DNA of 64,000 nucleotides from Pseudoflavitalea rhizosphaerae (GTDB lineage Bacteria; Bacteroidota; Bacteroidia; Chitinophagales; Chitinophagaceae). The stretch lies in contig NZ_RCSU01000006.1 in assembly GCF_003991355.1 (NCBI RefSeq), positions 1 through 64,000 of the forward strand, given 5' to 3'. Positions 42,716 through 51,035 of this stretch are shown piece by piece (the first letter of the stretch is position 1; each line of letters begins with the position of its first letter). Below the pieces are notes generated by a model that worked only from the letters and a program-made list of their open reading frames with translations, was not told the origin of the DNA and ran no database searches. Position numbers and translations under genes: made by a program.

Positions 42716-43359
42716 TACGGTTTCGATTGTTGTGATTTGATAGCTGATTCGAGTGCTGGCGCAGGTGCGTAGCGGGCGTCAGTCAGATGCAATTGCTGCA
42801 ACAAGTTATACACGCGCTGTAATCCGATCTTTTCGCTCCACCCGAATGGACCCATAGGATAATTGGTGCCGAGTTTCATAGCGATGTCTATCTCTTCTTT
42901 ACTGCTGACACCCGCTCCCAATGTGAAATATGCCTCGTTGATGATCATGGCCAGCACACGCGCAGTGATCATACCCGGAACATCAGGCGCCAGCTGATAC
43001 TGCCAGTTGAAAGCAGCAAACAATTCCTTAATTGTGTTTTCGGTTATGGATGCAGGTAAGACGATCTCTGCGATATTCCTTTTCAGTAATGTGGGCCATC
43101 CATTGATCCGAATGAAGGGATGACGGATATCGGCAGTTGTGTATTCCACTGCATTCACCAGCACGGGTTTGGGCAGCAGTTTTGCCAGGTGTTGATTGCG
43201 CTCGGGATCATTACGGAAGAGCAGGTCTATATAAGCATCCGCATCTACCATGGTGAGTGAGCTCATGGAATCAACCCAGATAAAGTTGATTTCTTCAGGG
43301 AATTGATGTTGTAACCATTCATGCTGAAGTGTATCATCGGCCAGAATTGCGATCGTCAT
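42715..43359 (-). CDS. Degenerate 3-hydroxyacyl-CoA dehydrogenase-like protein
   Basis: 214 residues. The C-terminal ~90 residues clearly match the helical C-terminal domain of 3-hydroxyacyl-CoA dehydrogenases (PGMITARVLAMIINEAYFTLG...AMKLGTNYPMGPFGW). The N-terminal half is about the size of a Rossmann domain but lacks the G-x-G-x-x-G loop (MTIAILADDTLQHEW instead) and much of its length. NAD-dependent catalysis is therefore doubtful. The gene is translationally coupled to tsaB. It may be a scaffold or CoA-binding relic; no function is claimed. Confidence 0.75.
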   Translation of the reverse strand: MTIAILADDTLQHEWLQHQFPEEINFIWVDSMSSLTMVDADAYIDLLFRNDPERNQHLAKLLPKPVLVNAVEYTTADIRHPFIRINGWPTLLKRNIAEIVLPASITENTIKELFAAFNWQYQLAPDVPGMITARVLAMIINEAYFTLGAGVSSKEEIDIAMKLGTNYPMGPFGWSEKIGLQRVYNLLQQLHLTDARYAPAPALESAIKSQQSKP

Positions 43360-43443
43360 AGCTAAAAAACTTTCCGCAAAGAAAACGCATTACGGGGAAT
43401 TATCAGGTGAGTACAAGTGCCGGGGTTTTAATATTTTTACGTC

Positions 43444-43824
43444 ATGGAAAAAAGAATCATCAATACACCGGACGCGCCCGCTCCCATAGGGCCTTACAGC
43501 CAGGCCGTAATGATCAACGGAACCGTATATATTTCAGGTCAGATCGCTATCAATCCTGCCACCAGCAATATAGAAGCTACCGATGCCGGCAGGGAAACAG
43601 AGCAGATCATGAAGAACCTGAAAGCTGTGCTCACAGCGGCGCAGATAGATTTCGGACATGTTGTGAAGACCACCATTTTCCTCAGTGATATGGCCCTTTT
43701 CCCGGTTGTGAACGAGGTATATGGCAAATCTTTCACCGGTGATTTCCCTGCGCGCGAAACGGTTGCTGTAAAAGGATTACCGAAAGGTGTGAATGTAGAG
43801 ATCAGCATGATCGCCGTGAAATAA
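43444..43824 (+). CDS. ridA: RidA family reactive-intermediate deaminase
   Basis: 126-residue RidA/YjgF protein that hydrolyses enamine/imine intermediates formed by PLP enzymes. It shows APAPIGPYSQAV at the start, the Arg-containing FPARETVAVKGLPKG near the end (catalytic Arg) and the C-terminal VEISMIAVK. Length is typical. Its stop is immediately adjacent, with no gap, to the stop of the membrane protease gene on the other strand. Confidence 0.95.
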   Translation: MEKRIINTPDAPAPIGPYSQAVMINGTVYISGQIAINPATSNIEATDAGRETEQIMKNLKAVLTAAQIDFGHVVKTTIFLSDMALFPVVNEVYGKSFTGDFPARETVAVKGLPKGVNVEISMIAVK

Positions 43825-44355
43825 TCAGGCAAGCCATTGTATGATCAGGTTGGGAATGGCTACTGCTACTGCAATGCCGTAGATCAGGTCCAGCCAGATC
43901 ATACTTCCCAGTGAGCCTAAATAGATCAGTCCTGTCAGCGGGTAACCAATGAGCTTCATGATGGGCTGTGTATCCGTCTTCCTGACCTCGTTCCAGATCT
44001 CTCTTGCATCTCCTGTGCTGGGGAAAGCGTGCATGGCGATGGAAACTCCCAGCCAGATCAGCACATAATGCAGGAAATTGGCATTGTTCAGTGTGAACAC
44101 AGGTAGTGCAGCGGGCAATGCGATCAAGGCTCCGAGGATCGTGTTTACCAAGAACGGACCCACTGCAATGAGGATCGTTTGCCATTTGTAAGGCGGGATT
44201 TCGTGTAATACGAATCCTGCGGGATTGCCAACCTGGAAATACACTACCTGGAATACGGGGATCCTGAACAAACGGCAAAAGAGTTGATGCGCCAGTTCGT
44301 GCACAACAACACCCGGACAAGTGACGATAGAGATAGCGATCCCTGGAATGAGCAT
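43825..44355 (-). CDS. Membrane-embedded zincin (M50-like)
   Basis: 176-residue protein with about four hydrophobic segments. The first helix carries HELAH in GVVVHELAHQLFCR, the zinc-binding H-E-x-x-H of site-2-protease-like and related metalloproteases, and a later helix contains SIAMHAFPSTGDA, where the Asp could be a third ligand. It is shorter than typical M50 proteases and lacks PDZ domains. It lies 9 bp after a TPR membrane protein gene on the same strand. The substrate is unknown. Confidence 0.78.
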   Translation of the reverse strand: MLIPGIAISIVTCPGVVVHELAHQLFCRLFRIPVFQVVYFQVGNPAGFVLHEIPPYKWQTILIAVGPFLVNTILGALIALPAALPVFTLNNANFLHYVLIWLGVSIAMHAFPSTGDAREIWNEVRKTDTQPIMKLIGYPLTGLIYLGSLGSMIWLDLIYGIAVAVAIPNLIIQWLA

Positions 44356-44364
44356 ATCAGTTTA

Positions 44365-45411
44365 TTATTTTGTTCTGAAAGGAACTTTGCCGCTGATCAC
44401 ATCTGTTGCGTACAATACAAATTCCCTCGTGGCTTCGTTGTTTACATTTTTACATTCTTCTATCAATGCATCGCATTTATCTTTTTCTCCATTGAAATGA
44501 TAAGCCAGGATCAATGTGGCTGTGTTGTAAGGATCCTGCTGATCGGTTTCAACGCTTTGCAATGCCAGTTGCAATCCTTCTTCATCTTTCTTCTGTTTCA
44601 GCCTGGTCCTGGCTTTGGAGGCGATAGCGTAACCTGCTTCATTGTTGATGTTCAGCAGCGCCTCGCAATATTTGTCTGCACCGTCATAATCATTCATTTC
44701 TCTTTTCAGGCTGGCCATCAACCGCAGAGCGGGAAAGTATCCAGCATCGACCTTCAATACATTCTTCAGGATACTGTCGCAGGGATGGAAACGATTTTGA
44801 TCGAAAAGGATCGAGGCATAAGAAAAATGTGCGTAGATATCATCCGGGTGACTACTGAGGTAATTTTTGAATGATCTGTCGGGGATATTGTTCCTATGCA
44901 CTTTCATGAGTTCGATCATGGAATCTTTGGGCATATAGCTATTGAACTTTGCCATGGCATCGTCCACTTTCCTGTAGAGCTGATCGTTCCCGATGCTTTT
45001 GCCCACGAGCTTTTCAGCGATCACGGAAAATGCTGTGAGGTCCATATTGTTGAAAGCTGCGAGTGCGAGATGGCACTGGATCTCTATATCGCCTGGATTT
45101 TTGGCAGCGGCTTTGGTGAATTCCCGCTGGGCTGTGAGGAATTTTTTTTCTGATTCTGCTTTTTTACCTCTGGTGATATGCAGTCCCAATGCGAGATCGG
45201 AGGGGAAGCTGATGCAGCAGTAGATTACGAGAGCGATGATAGCGGCGCCAAATATTTTGATCAACAGGGGAATGGGATACCTGATAAAGCCCTGTCTGCA
45301 CCTCTGGCAAAGTGGTGTAGGGTGGCCATGAATGATGTCTGGTGCGCCGCATTGTTCGCATCCACTATCATCCGGTAAATATGCCGGTACCTGGTAAAGA
45401 GGATTTTTCAT
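44365..45411 (-). CDS. TPR membrane protein with N-terminal zinc ribbon
   Basis: 348 residues. Residues ~15-37 contain a Cys4 ribbon (CEQCG...LCQRC), followed by a transmembrane helix near 50-70 (IFGAAIIALVIYCCISF) and then TPR-like helical repeats to the C-terminus (KFLTAQREFTKAAAKNPGDIE and others). It is probably a scaffold; partners unknown. The ATG at 45411 is chosen because the longer frame to 45504 is only repeat-derived sequence from palindromic copy E. The membrane zincin gene follows by 9 bp. Confidence 0.78.
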   Translation of the reverse strand: MKNPLYQVPAYLPDDSGCEQCGAPDIIHGHPTPLCQRCRQGFIRYPIPLLIKIFGAAIIALVIYCCISFPSDLALGLHITRGKKAESEKKFLTAQREFTKAAAKNPGDIEIQCHLALAAFNNMDLTAFSVIAEKLVGKSIGNDQLYRKVDDAMAKFNSYMPKDSMIELMKVHRNNIPDRSFKNYLSSHPDDIYAHFSYASILFDQNRFHPCDSILKNVLKVDAGYFPALRLMASLKREMNDYDGADKYCEALLNINNEAGYAIASKARTRLKQKKDEEGLQLALQSVETDQQDPYNTATLILAYHFNGEKDKCDALIEECKNVNNEATREFVLYATDVISGKVPFRTK

Positions 45412-45465
45412 GCAGAAAGGCTCTGTATAAAACGCGGGAATGTTAGGTTTATTATCAGGGTGCGG

Positions 45466-45569
45466 CAGTCGCTCGCCTCCGGCGAGTGACCTGTATTGGT
45501 TCACCTCCGGCGAACACAGCGTCGCCGGAGGCGACTAAACAAAAGTCACTCGCCGGAGGCGAGCGACTG
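45466..45569. repeat. Palindromic intergenic repeat, copy E
   Basis: A 104-bp core with left arm CAGTCGCTCGCC-TCC-GGCGAGTGAC and right arm GTCACTCGCC-GGA-GGCGAGCGACTG, which are exact reverse complements. Inner hairpin 2 is TTCACC/GGCGAA with one mismatch, and hairpin 3 is GTCGCC/GGCGAC. It lies between kbl (3' end) and the TPR gene (5' end) on the minus strand. Confidence 0.9.
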
Positions 45570-45583
45570 CCTGCCCGCTGCTA

Positions 45584-45614
45584 AATAAAAAACGGCAGCC
45601 TGTTCAGCTGCCGT
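45584..45614 (-). terminator. Intrinsic terminator after kbl
   Basis: Minus strand: ACGGCAGC, 7-base loop, GCTGCCGT, then TTTTTATT. It ends the kbl transcript before repeat E. Confidence 0.88.
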
Positions 45615-45638
45615 TCCGGAAAATATTATTGAAATGAA

Positions 45639-46826
45639 TTATTTCAACACGCCGAGTTCCTTTCCGATTTTGGTGAAGGCGGCGATGGCTTTTTCGAGAT
45701 GATGCTGATCGTGTGCAGCGCTGATCTGCACGCGGATGCGGGCCTGTCCTTTTGCTACCACAGGGTAGAAGAAACCAATCACGTAGATGCCTTCTTCCAG
45801 TAGTTTGGCGGCAAATTGCTGGGCTACTACTGCATCGTACAACATGATGGGCACAATGGGATGATCTCCTGGTTTGATATCGAAACCGGCAGCGGTCATC
45901 TGGCTGCGGAAGAATTTGGTATTGTTCTCCAGTTTATCGCGGAGGGCGGTGGTTTCAGAGAGCAGATCGAGTACTGCAATAGAAGCGCCCACGATGCTGG
46001 GAGCAAGTGTATTGGAGAAGAGATAGGGTCTGGAACGCTGGCGCAGCATTTCGATCACTTCCCTGCTGCCGGAGGTGAATCCGCCGGAAGCCCCGCCCAG
46101 GGCCTTACCCAGGGTGCCTGTGATGATATCGATCTTACCCATTACACCGCGGTACTCGTGTGTGCCTCTTCCTGTTTTACCGAGGAATCCGCTGGAATGA
46201 CATTCGTCTACCATGATGGCGGCATCATATTTTTCTGCGAGCTCAACAATTTTGTCGAGCTGCGCTATAGTGCCGTCCATGCTGAAGGAGCCGTCGGTAA
46301 CGATGATCCTGTTGCGATTGCCAGCTGCTTCTTTCAGTTTGGCTTCGAGGTCGGCCATATCGTTGTGCTTGTAGCGGAAACGTTGTGCCTTGCAAAGACG
46401 CACGCCGTCGATGATACTTGCGTGGTTGAGCTCATCGGAGATGATGGCGTCCTGTTCGCCGAACAATGGCTCGAAAACGCCACCGTTGGCATCGAATGCA
46501 GCAGCATAGAGGATAGTGTCCTCAGTGCCGAGGAATTTGGAAATTTTAGCTTCCAGTTCCTTGTGAATGTCCTGCGTACCGCAGATGAAACGAACACTGC
46601 TCATACCATAGCCGCGGTAATCGACATATTTTTTTGCGGCTTCTATCACTTTGGGATGAGAAGAGAGACCTAAATAGTTGTTGGCGCAAAAGTTAAGTAC
46701 GGTCCTGCCGTTCACTGTGATCTCTGCTCCCTGGGGGGATTCGATGATCCTTTCAGTTTTGAAGAGTCCGGCGGAACTGATCTCATCGAGTTCAATTGCC
46801 AGTCTTTTCACGAGATTGTTATTCAT
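45639..46826 (-). CDS. kbl: Glycine C-acetyltransferase (2-amino-3-ketobutyrate CoA ligase)
   Basis: 395-residue PLP enzyme of the alpha-oxoamine synthase family that cleaves 2-amino-3-ketobutyrate with CoA to glycine and acetyl-CoA in threonine breakdown. It has [14 protein letters not shown] near the N-terminus, the cofactor Asp/His in [11 protein letters not shown], and the PLP Lys in [14 protein letters not shown]. The ATG at 46826 is chosen; the frame to 46868 passes through the promoter. Threonine dehydrogenase is not in the window; related acyltransferases (for example serine palmitoyltransferase-like) are less likely given the close Kbl-type motifs. Confidence 0.92.
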   Translation of the reverse strand: MNNNLVKRLAIELDEISSAGLFKTERIIESPQGAEITVNGRTVLNFCANNYLGLSSHPKVIEAAKKYVDYRGYGMSSVRFICGTQDIHKELEAKISKFLGTEDTILYAAAFDANGGVFEPLFGEQDAIISDELNHASIIDGVRLCKAQRFRYKHNDMADLEAKLKEAAGNRNRIIVTDGSFSMDGTIAQLDKIVELAEKYDAAIMVDECHSSGFLGKTGRGTHEYRGVMGKIDIITGTLGKALGGASGGFTSGSREVIEMLRQRSRPYLFSNTLAPSIVGASIAVLDLLSETTALRDKLENNTKFFRSQMTAAGFDIKPGDHPIVPIMLYDAVVAQQFAAKLLEEGIYVIGFFYPVVAKGQARIRVQISAAHDQHHLEKAIAAFTKIGKELGVLK

Positions 46827-46851
46827 GTAGCTAGTTTTTTTAGATAGGGGG

Positions 46852-46859
46852 CAAAAATA
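46852..46859 (-). promoter_or_regulatory. -7 promoter element for kbl
   Basis: Minus strand TATTTTTG, an exact TAnnTTTG match 26 bp before the kbl ATG. Confidence 0.5.
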
Positions 46860-46908
46860 GTGTAACATTTTCGATGTACCTTCGTCCTATTCTTCAAAGA
46901 GGTGCACT

Positions 46909-47130
46909 ATGTTCAGAAAAACTTTTGTTCGCGTAACGCTGGTTGGTTGCCTGCTGATGGCAGGAACACTGATCATGCTGGCTGCCTGGGCGCCAAAGCT
47001 CAGTAAGGTTGCGAACGATTGCGAGGCAGCCGGTGTAGTGAAAGAACAATGCGAGTCGCAACTCAAAGAACAGGGAGAGTTCCTGATCTGGGAGACGCTG
47101 AACCGGACGCTGAACATCGCCTTCCACTAA
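46909..47130 (+). CDS. Small membrane protein of unknown function
   Basis: 73 residues with one clear N-terminal transmembrane helix or uncleaved signal (VTLVGCLLMAGTLIMLAAWA), then a charged segment with two Cys residues (DCEAAGVVKEQC). I do not recognise it. It is supported by a promoter-like TACCTTCG about 25 bp upstream (one mismatch to TAnnTTTG) and a terminator 33 bp after its stop, which make a complete small transcription unit between kbl and the sigma factor. Confidence 0.6.
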   Translation: MFRKTFVRVTLVGCLLMAGTLIMLAAWAPKLSKVANDCEAAGVVKEQCESQLKEQGEFLIWETLNRTLNIAFH

Positions 47131-47162
47131 TTCGTTACATTATTTTTTGAAAGAATATGTAA

Positions 47163-47191
47163 GCCGTCTCCCGTCAGGAGGCGGTTTTGTT
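47163..47191 (+). terminator. Intrinsic terminator after the small membrane protein gene
   Basis: GCCGTCTCC, 5-base loop, GGAGGCGG, then TTTTGTTTT. The stem includes one G-T pair. Confidence 0.8.
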
Positions 47192-47230
47192 TTCATGGGC
47201 CGGGTAACTGAGGTGATTGGGTACCGGGAA

Positions 47231-47238
47231 TATATTTG
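47231..47238 (+). promoter_or_regulatory. Promoter-like palindrome upstream of the ECF sigma gene
   Basis: TATATTTG matches TAnnTTTG exactly and is embedded in a near-palindrome GGAATAT...ATATTCC (47228-47250). This may be the sigma-gene promoter with an overlapping operator, giving a leader of about 80 nt. Confidence 0.4.
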
Positions 47239-47327
47239 AAAAATATTCCGGAAGCCTGTAACTTTTGTTCCGGCCATTCGTATCACAACATAACAAGTCT
47301 ACTTTAAACAACAGCCTGGTCCTGCTT

Positions 47328-47813
47328 ATGACCGAGAAAGAGTATAATGATTGTGTGAACATGTATTCGGATAACGTGTATCGTTTCATCCTGAAGAATC
47401 TCCGTCATTCGGAAGATGCACAGGATGTGGTACAAACGGCATTCGAAAAGATGTGGATCAATCGCGGCGAGGTGGATGCCACCCGTTGCAAAAGTTATCT
47501 CTTTACTGTGGCCTACAATCAGATGATAGACCATATCCGGAAGAACAAACGGATCAGCCTGAGAGAGGATTTCAGGGAAGAGGTGAAGGTAACGGACGGA
47601 CAGGTGCACTATACCCGGAAGGTGCTGGAGCAGGCCCTGGGCCGGCTCAATGAAGTACAGCGCTCACTGGTATTGCTGAAAGATTATGAAGGATATTCTT
47701 ACGATGAGATCGGGAATATCATGGGGCTTAACGAGAGCCAGGTAAAAGTGTACCTTCACCGCGCCAGGATCCAGTTGAAGAATTATTTGGTCAGTCCTGA
47801 AAATGTTTTGTGA
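47328..47813 (+). CDS. RNA polymerase ECF-type sigma factor
   Basis: 161-residue sigma-70-family factor with region 2 (DNVYRFILKNLRHSEDAQDVVQTAF, then FTVAYNQMIDHIRKNKR) and region 4 (LVLLKDYEGYSYDEIGNIMGLNESQVKVYLHRAR). It lacks sigma regions 1 and 3, as expected for an ECF factor. The ATG at 47328 begins the protein just before region 2. The next gene starts one base after the stop (TGATATG) and encodes an anti-sigma-like membrane protein, so the two are coupled. The regulon is unknown; the downstream outer-membrane barrel gene is a candidate target. Confidence 0.94.
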   Translation: MTEKEYNDCVNMYSDNVYRFILKNLRHSEDAQDVVQTAFEKMWINRGEVDATRCKSYLFTVAYNQMIDHIRKNKRISLREDFREEVKVTDGQVHYTRKVLEQALGRLNEVQRSLVLLKDYEGYSYDEIGNIMGLNESQVKVYLHRARIQLKNYLVSPENVL

Positions 47814-47814
47814 T

Positions 47815-48990
47815 ATGAACATTACCAGACAGAATTACGAAGAATGGTTGCTACTCTACGTAGACAATGAGCTCAGCCTGGCTGAGCGCATCATCGTGGA
47901 TGATTTCCTGGCAGCCAATCCCGACCTTCAGCAGGAACTGGAGATGCTGCAGCAAAGCACATTCCGGCCTGATGAAGAGATTGTTTTTCCAGGTAAGGAA
48001 ATACTGCTGAAGACCAATAACGAATTTGTTATCACTCCCGCCAACTGCGATCAATATTTTGTACTCTATGCAGATGATGAGCTGAGCAATCAGCAGAAAG
48101 CATCTGTGGAAGAGTTTGTTTATCATCATCCACAATTCCAGGCAACCTTTGAATTGATCCAGCAGACGAAGCTCACGCCAGACCAGAGCATCGTTTTCCC
48201 TGACAAGAAATTGTTGTACCGTTCTGAAAATAACCGTCGGGTAATAATGATGCGCTGGTACAGAATGGCTGCGGCCGCTGTTTTGGTATTGCTGATTGGT
48301 GGCGTAAGTTTTCAGTGGTTGACGAAGAAAGATGATAAAACGGAGATGGCTAAGCGAGATGGGCAGCAGACTCCGCAATCATCAGGAATTGCCGCCAATG
48401 ATTCCGTAGCAGACCGCGAACCTTCAAGAACATCTGCATATGAATCCATCGCAGAAGTGCATCCTTCCTCAACCGTTGCAGAGAAATCGCAGGTTGAAAA
48501 AGTTGCGGGCAAATCTAAGGTAGCCCAAAAAGTTCCTGCCAATGCAGCGGCACAGCGTCCTCAGATCACGATCCCTTCTCCCGTCACAATGCCTGAAAAC
48601 CGCACTGTAACTGACATTCCCGTTAATCAGGATATGGCAAACAATGATCAGGGAAAAAAAGTTTCAGATCCCGGTAACATTACGATAGCTTCAAACGTAA
48701 CACCTACAGAAGCTCTTAAAGGAACTGAACAGCCGAATACAGGAAAGATCAACGTCAAGTCCCCGGGTAATACTGTGTTGAACAATTCCGATATGGCTGC
48801 CATCGCAGATCATTCTTATGACCTGCTGGATGAAGAGGATTTCGAGATCCAACCAGCAGACAGAAAGAACAAGATGCGTGGGATCCTCAGAAGAGTAGGC
48901 CGCGTTTTTGACAAAGCCACCAATGCAGATGCCAGCGATAACCGCAAAGGAAATATCCGCATTGCCAACTTCGAGATCGCATTGAAATAA
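47815..48990 (+). CDS. Anti-sigma-factor-like membrane protein with duplicated N-terminal module
   Basis: 391 residues. The N-terminal cytoplasmic part holds two copies of a ~60-residue module, residues ~8-66 (YEEWLLLYVDNELS...IVFPGKEILL) and ~79-137 (DQYFVLYADDELS...IVFPDKKLLY). A transmembrane helix follows (MAAAAVLVLLIGGVSFQWL, near residue 155), then a long low-complexity Ser/Thr/Pro/Lys/Asn-rich periplasmic linker, and a short conserved-looking C-terminus (RKNKMRGILRRVGRVFDKAT). Position directly after an ECF sigma gene and topology indicate an anti-sigma role, but no zinc-binding HxxxCxxC is present. Function is inferred from context. Confidence 0.72.
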   Translation: MNITRQNYEEWLLLYVDNELSLAERIIVDDFLAANPDLQQELEMLQQSTFRPDEEIVFPGKEILLKTNNEFVITPANCDQYFVLYADDELSNQQKASVEEFVYHHPQFQATFELIQQTKLTPDQSIVFPDKKLLYRSENNRRVIMMRWYRMAAAAVLVLLIGGVSFQWLTKKDDKTEMAKRDGQQTPQSSGIAANDSVADREPSRTSAYESIAEVHPSSTVAEKSQVEKVAGKSKVAQKVPANAAAQRPQITIPSPVTMPENRTVTDIPVNQDMANNDQGKKVSDPGNITIASNVTPTEALKGTEQPNTGKINVKSPGNTVLNNSDMAAIADHSYDLLDEEDFEIQPADRKNKMRGILRRVGRVFDKATNADASDNRKGNIRIANFEIALK

Positions 48991-49020
48991 TCTTCCATTA
49001 CATCGCAAACAGACCATTGT

Positions 49021-49851
49021 ATGAAAAGGATAGTAATACTCCTGACCGGGCTCTTTATTGGATTAACCACCGTAGCCCAGACCGACTCCAGCGCCAAAGA
49101 AAAAGTTGATACCGTTCGTATCGGCGCCATGATCATCATCAAGAAAAAAGGGACGAATGAAGACGGAAGTTCCCGCACCAAAATAGAATCGCATCGCGAC
49201 AAAACGCCCAAAAAGATCAGCACCAACTGGCTGGTATTCGATATCGGTTTCAACAACTTCAACGATAAGACCAACTATGCCGGTTCTGCCATCCAGGACC
49301 CTGCTACAGGCTTTGCTCCCGGCGCAACAGAAGACTGGTTTGATCTCCGCAACGGTAAATCCATCAACGTGAATATCTGGCTCTTCATGCAGAAACTGAG
49401 CCTGATCAATCACTATGTAAACCTGAAATATGGCCTTGGCGTTGAGCTGTACAACTACCGTTATGAATCTCCCATCAAGTATGGCACCAGCCCTACACAG
49501 GTGATCATGGACAATTCCACTCATTACAGCAAAAACAAACTGGCAGCGGATTATGTGAGCGTTCCCCTGATGCTCAATTTCAATTTCGCACCGCATAAGA
49601 AAAGAAACCTGGGCCTCAGCGCAGGTGTAACTGCCGGCTATCTCTACAGCAGCCGCCAGAAGACCATCACCGATGCCGATGGCAAACGCAAGAAGCGCGA
49701 TGATTTCGATCTCCGCCCCTGGAAACTGGCCTATACCGGCGAACTCACCTTCGGATGGGTAGGTGTTTACGGAACGGTTGCCACACAAAGCATGTTTGAA
49801 AAAGGGCCCGATCAAACCCCGTATGCAGTGGGCCTCCGCTTTGGCTGGTAA
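49021..49851 (+). CDS. Outer-membrane beta-barrel protein
   Basis: 276 residues with a signal peptide (MKRIVILLTGLFIGLTTVAQ), a charged linker rich in Lys/Thr, and alternating strands typical of a small PorT/OmpA-like barrel (WLVFDIGFNNF, YGLGVELYNYRYES, VPLMLNFNF, LGLSAGVTAGYLY), ending in an aromatic residue (LRFGW), the usual outer-membrane insertion signal. The gene is 30 bp downstream of the anti-sigma-like gene and likely cotranscribed with the sigma unit. Confidence 0.82.
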   Translation: MKRIVILLTGLFIGLTTVAQTDSSAKEKVDTVRIGAMIIIKKKGTNEDGSSRTKIESHRDKTPKKISTNWLVFDIGFNNFNDKTNYAGSAIQDPATGFAPGATEDWFDLRNGKSINVNIWLFMQKLSLINHYVNLKYGLGVELYNYRYESPIKYGTSPTQVIMDNSTHYSKNKLAADYVSVPLMLNFNFAPHKKRNLGLSAGVTAGYLYSSRQKTITDADGKRKKRDDFDLRPWKLAYTGELTFGWVGVYGTVATQSMFEKGPDQTPYAVGLRFGW

Positions 49852-49996
49852 CAAACTTTTCCACATTAAAAATAATTTCGATGTACCGGCGTTAACTTGC
49901 GTAGGACCGGAGCCCGCTCCGGATCAAAACGATCAACAACCACGTTCACGAAATCCATACTTATTGCCCGGATTCTACGCAAAAAACCTGGTTATC

Positions 49997-50551
49997 ATGA
50001 AGCGCTTAGCAGTTGTTACTGTGCTGTTGTTTTTGGTAGTGGTGAACACAGCATTTGAAGAAACCAAAAAGAAAACCACTTACAGAGCGAATTACAAAGC
50101 AGGCCCTGTTGGCATTGTCTACATTGTAGTAGATAAATCGGATTACGAATTGAAAGTGTATGACGATGAAGGATGGTATGGCACTTACCCGGTGGTATTC
50201 GGAAATAAGGACCTTTCAGATAAAATGATGGAAGGGGACCGCAGAACGCCGGAAGGCAATTTCAAGATCATCTCCAAAAGGCCCCATCAGAAATGGCATA
50301 AGATGCTGATGCTGGACTATCCCAATCAAAGCAGCTGGGAAAAATTCAAGCAACGGAAGGCGTCAGGTAAGATTCCCGGCTCGGCAAAAATAGGAGGCGG
50401 CATCGCTATCCATGGAACCTGGCCAAACGACAATCTCTCGGTAGATGATTATACCAACTGGACCAATGGTTGTGTTTCTCTCAAAAATGAAGACCTGGAT
50501 GAGTTGGAAGTATTCCTGCCGGTTGGCACAAGGGTAACGATCCAGCGATAA
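49997..50551 (+). CDS. L,D-transpeptidase (YkuD family)
   Basis: 184-residue exported protein with an N-terminal membrane/signal helix (MKRLAVVTVLLFLVVVNTAF) and a YkuD domain. The motif IAIHGTWPND supplies the His and NWTNGCVSLKNED the catalytic Cys. Such enzymes make 3-3 crosslinks in peptidoglycan or attach proteins to it. An open frame extends upstream to 49763 inside the barrel gene, but the ATG at 49997 gives the correct signal. The product lies after the sigma/anti-sigma/barrel genes with a 145-bp gap, suggesting envelope stress as a theme. Confidence 0.9.
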   Translation: MKRLAVVTVLLFLVVVNTAFEETKKKTTYRANYKAGPVGIVYIVVDKSDYELKVYDDEGWYGTYPVVFGNKDLSDKMMEGDRRTPEGNFKIISKRPHQKWHKMLMLDYPNQSSWEKFKQRKASGKIPGSAKIGGGIAIHGTWPNDNLSVDDYTNWTNGCVSLKNEDLDELEVFLPVGTRVTIQR

Positions 50552-50572
50552 TTTCCCATTACATTAATATTG

Positions 50573-50608
50573 GCGCTATTCAGGCCATCAACCGGAATAG
50601 CGCTTTTT
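50573..50608 (+). terminator. Intrinsic terminator after the L,D-transpeptidase gene
   Basis: GCGCTATTC, 13-base loop, GAATAGCGC and five T's, 22 bp past the stop. Confidence 0.9.
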
Positions 50609-50739
50609 GGTTTCCAGTATTCTCAATGAATTCTGCACAGCAGCTAGTACTTTCACTGGCTGTTCGTTAGGATTTATACGCAACCAGCAACGAATTGCTC
50701 ACAATGCTTGTCTTTATCACCAAATTGTATTCACTTTGT

Positions 50740-50897
50740 TGCGGGTCCGCCGTAACCCACTGTGAAGGAAATCCGAATCCTGAAAAACCATGATCCAACA
50801 GGGAAACATCAACAGCCATACACATTGGCTTTAGAAAACGGTCAATGTTTCCGACTCTATGAAAACCCCACAACTCCAGCCGTGGGGTTTTTCTTTG
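50740..50897 (+). ncRNA. Candidate small RNA with own terminator
   Basis: The 484-bp gap between the L,D-transpeptidase gene and acs contains a strong plus-strand terminator at 50863-50897 (AACCCCAC, 10-base loop, GTGGGGTT, then TTTCTTT) with no convincing gene in front of it. A promoter-like TCACTTTG lies at about 50732, suggesting a transcript of about 150 nt. A minus-strand 68-codon frame (50667-50873) begins inside the terminator stem and is therefore doubtful, although its end (WVTADPQQSEYNLVIKTS) looks protein-like. The rest of the gap holds repeat F and the acs terminator. Confidence 0.35.
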
Positions 50898-50916
50898 AGA
50901 TCAGTTTGTTGCAGTT

Positions 50917-50969
50917 GTGCTCGCCGGAGGCGAGCAAATACAAGTCACTCGCGGGGACGCGAGCAACTG
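50917..50969. repeat. Palindromic intergenic repeat, copy F (right half only)
   Basis: A truncated copy in the orientation of copy C: CTCGCC-GGA-GGCGAG, spacer, and a diverged arm GTCACTCGCGGGGACGCGAGCAACTG. The mutated arm keeps pairing (TCGCG...CGCGA), which is notable. It lies between the convergent L,D-transpeptidase and acs genes. Confidence 0.8.
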
Positions 50970-50977
50970 GCGGCAGC

Positions 50978-51014
50978 GAAATAAAAATGGCCACCTTGTT
51001 CAGGCAGCCATTCT
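50978..51014 (-). terminator. Intrinsic terminator after acs
   Basis: Minus strand: AATGGCTGCC, loop, GGTGGCCATT, then TTTATTT, about 25 bp past the acs stop. Confidence 0.75.
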
Positions 51015-51035
51015 CTTTTCTTCAAATATTCTTCT

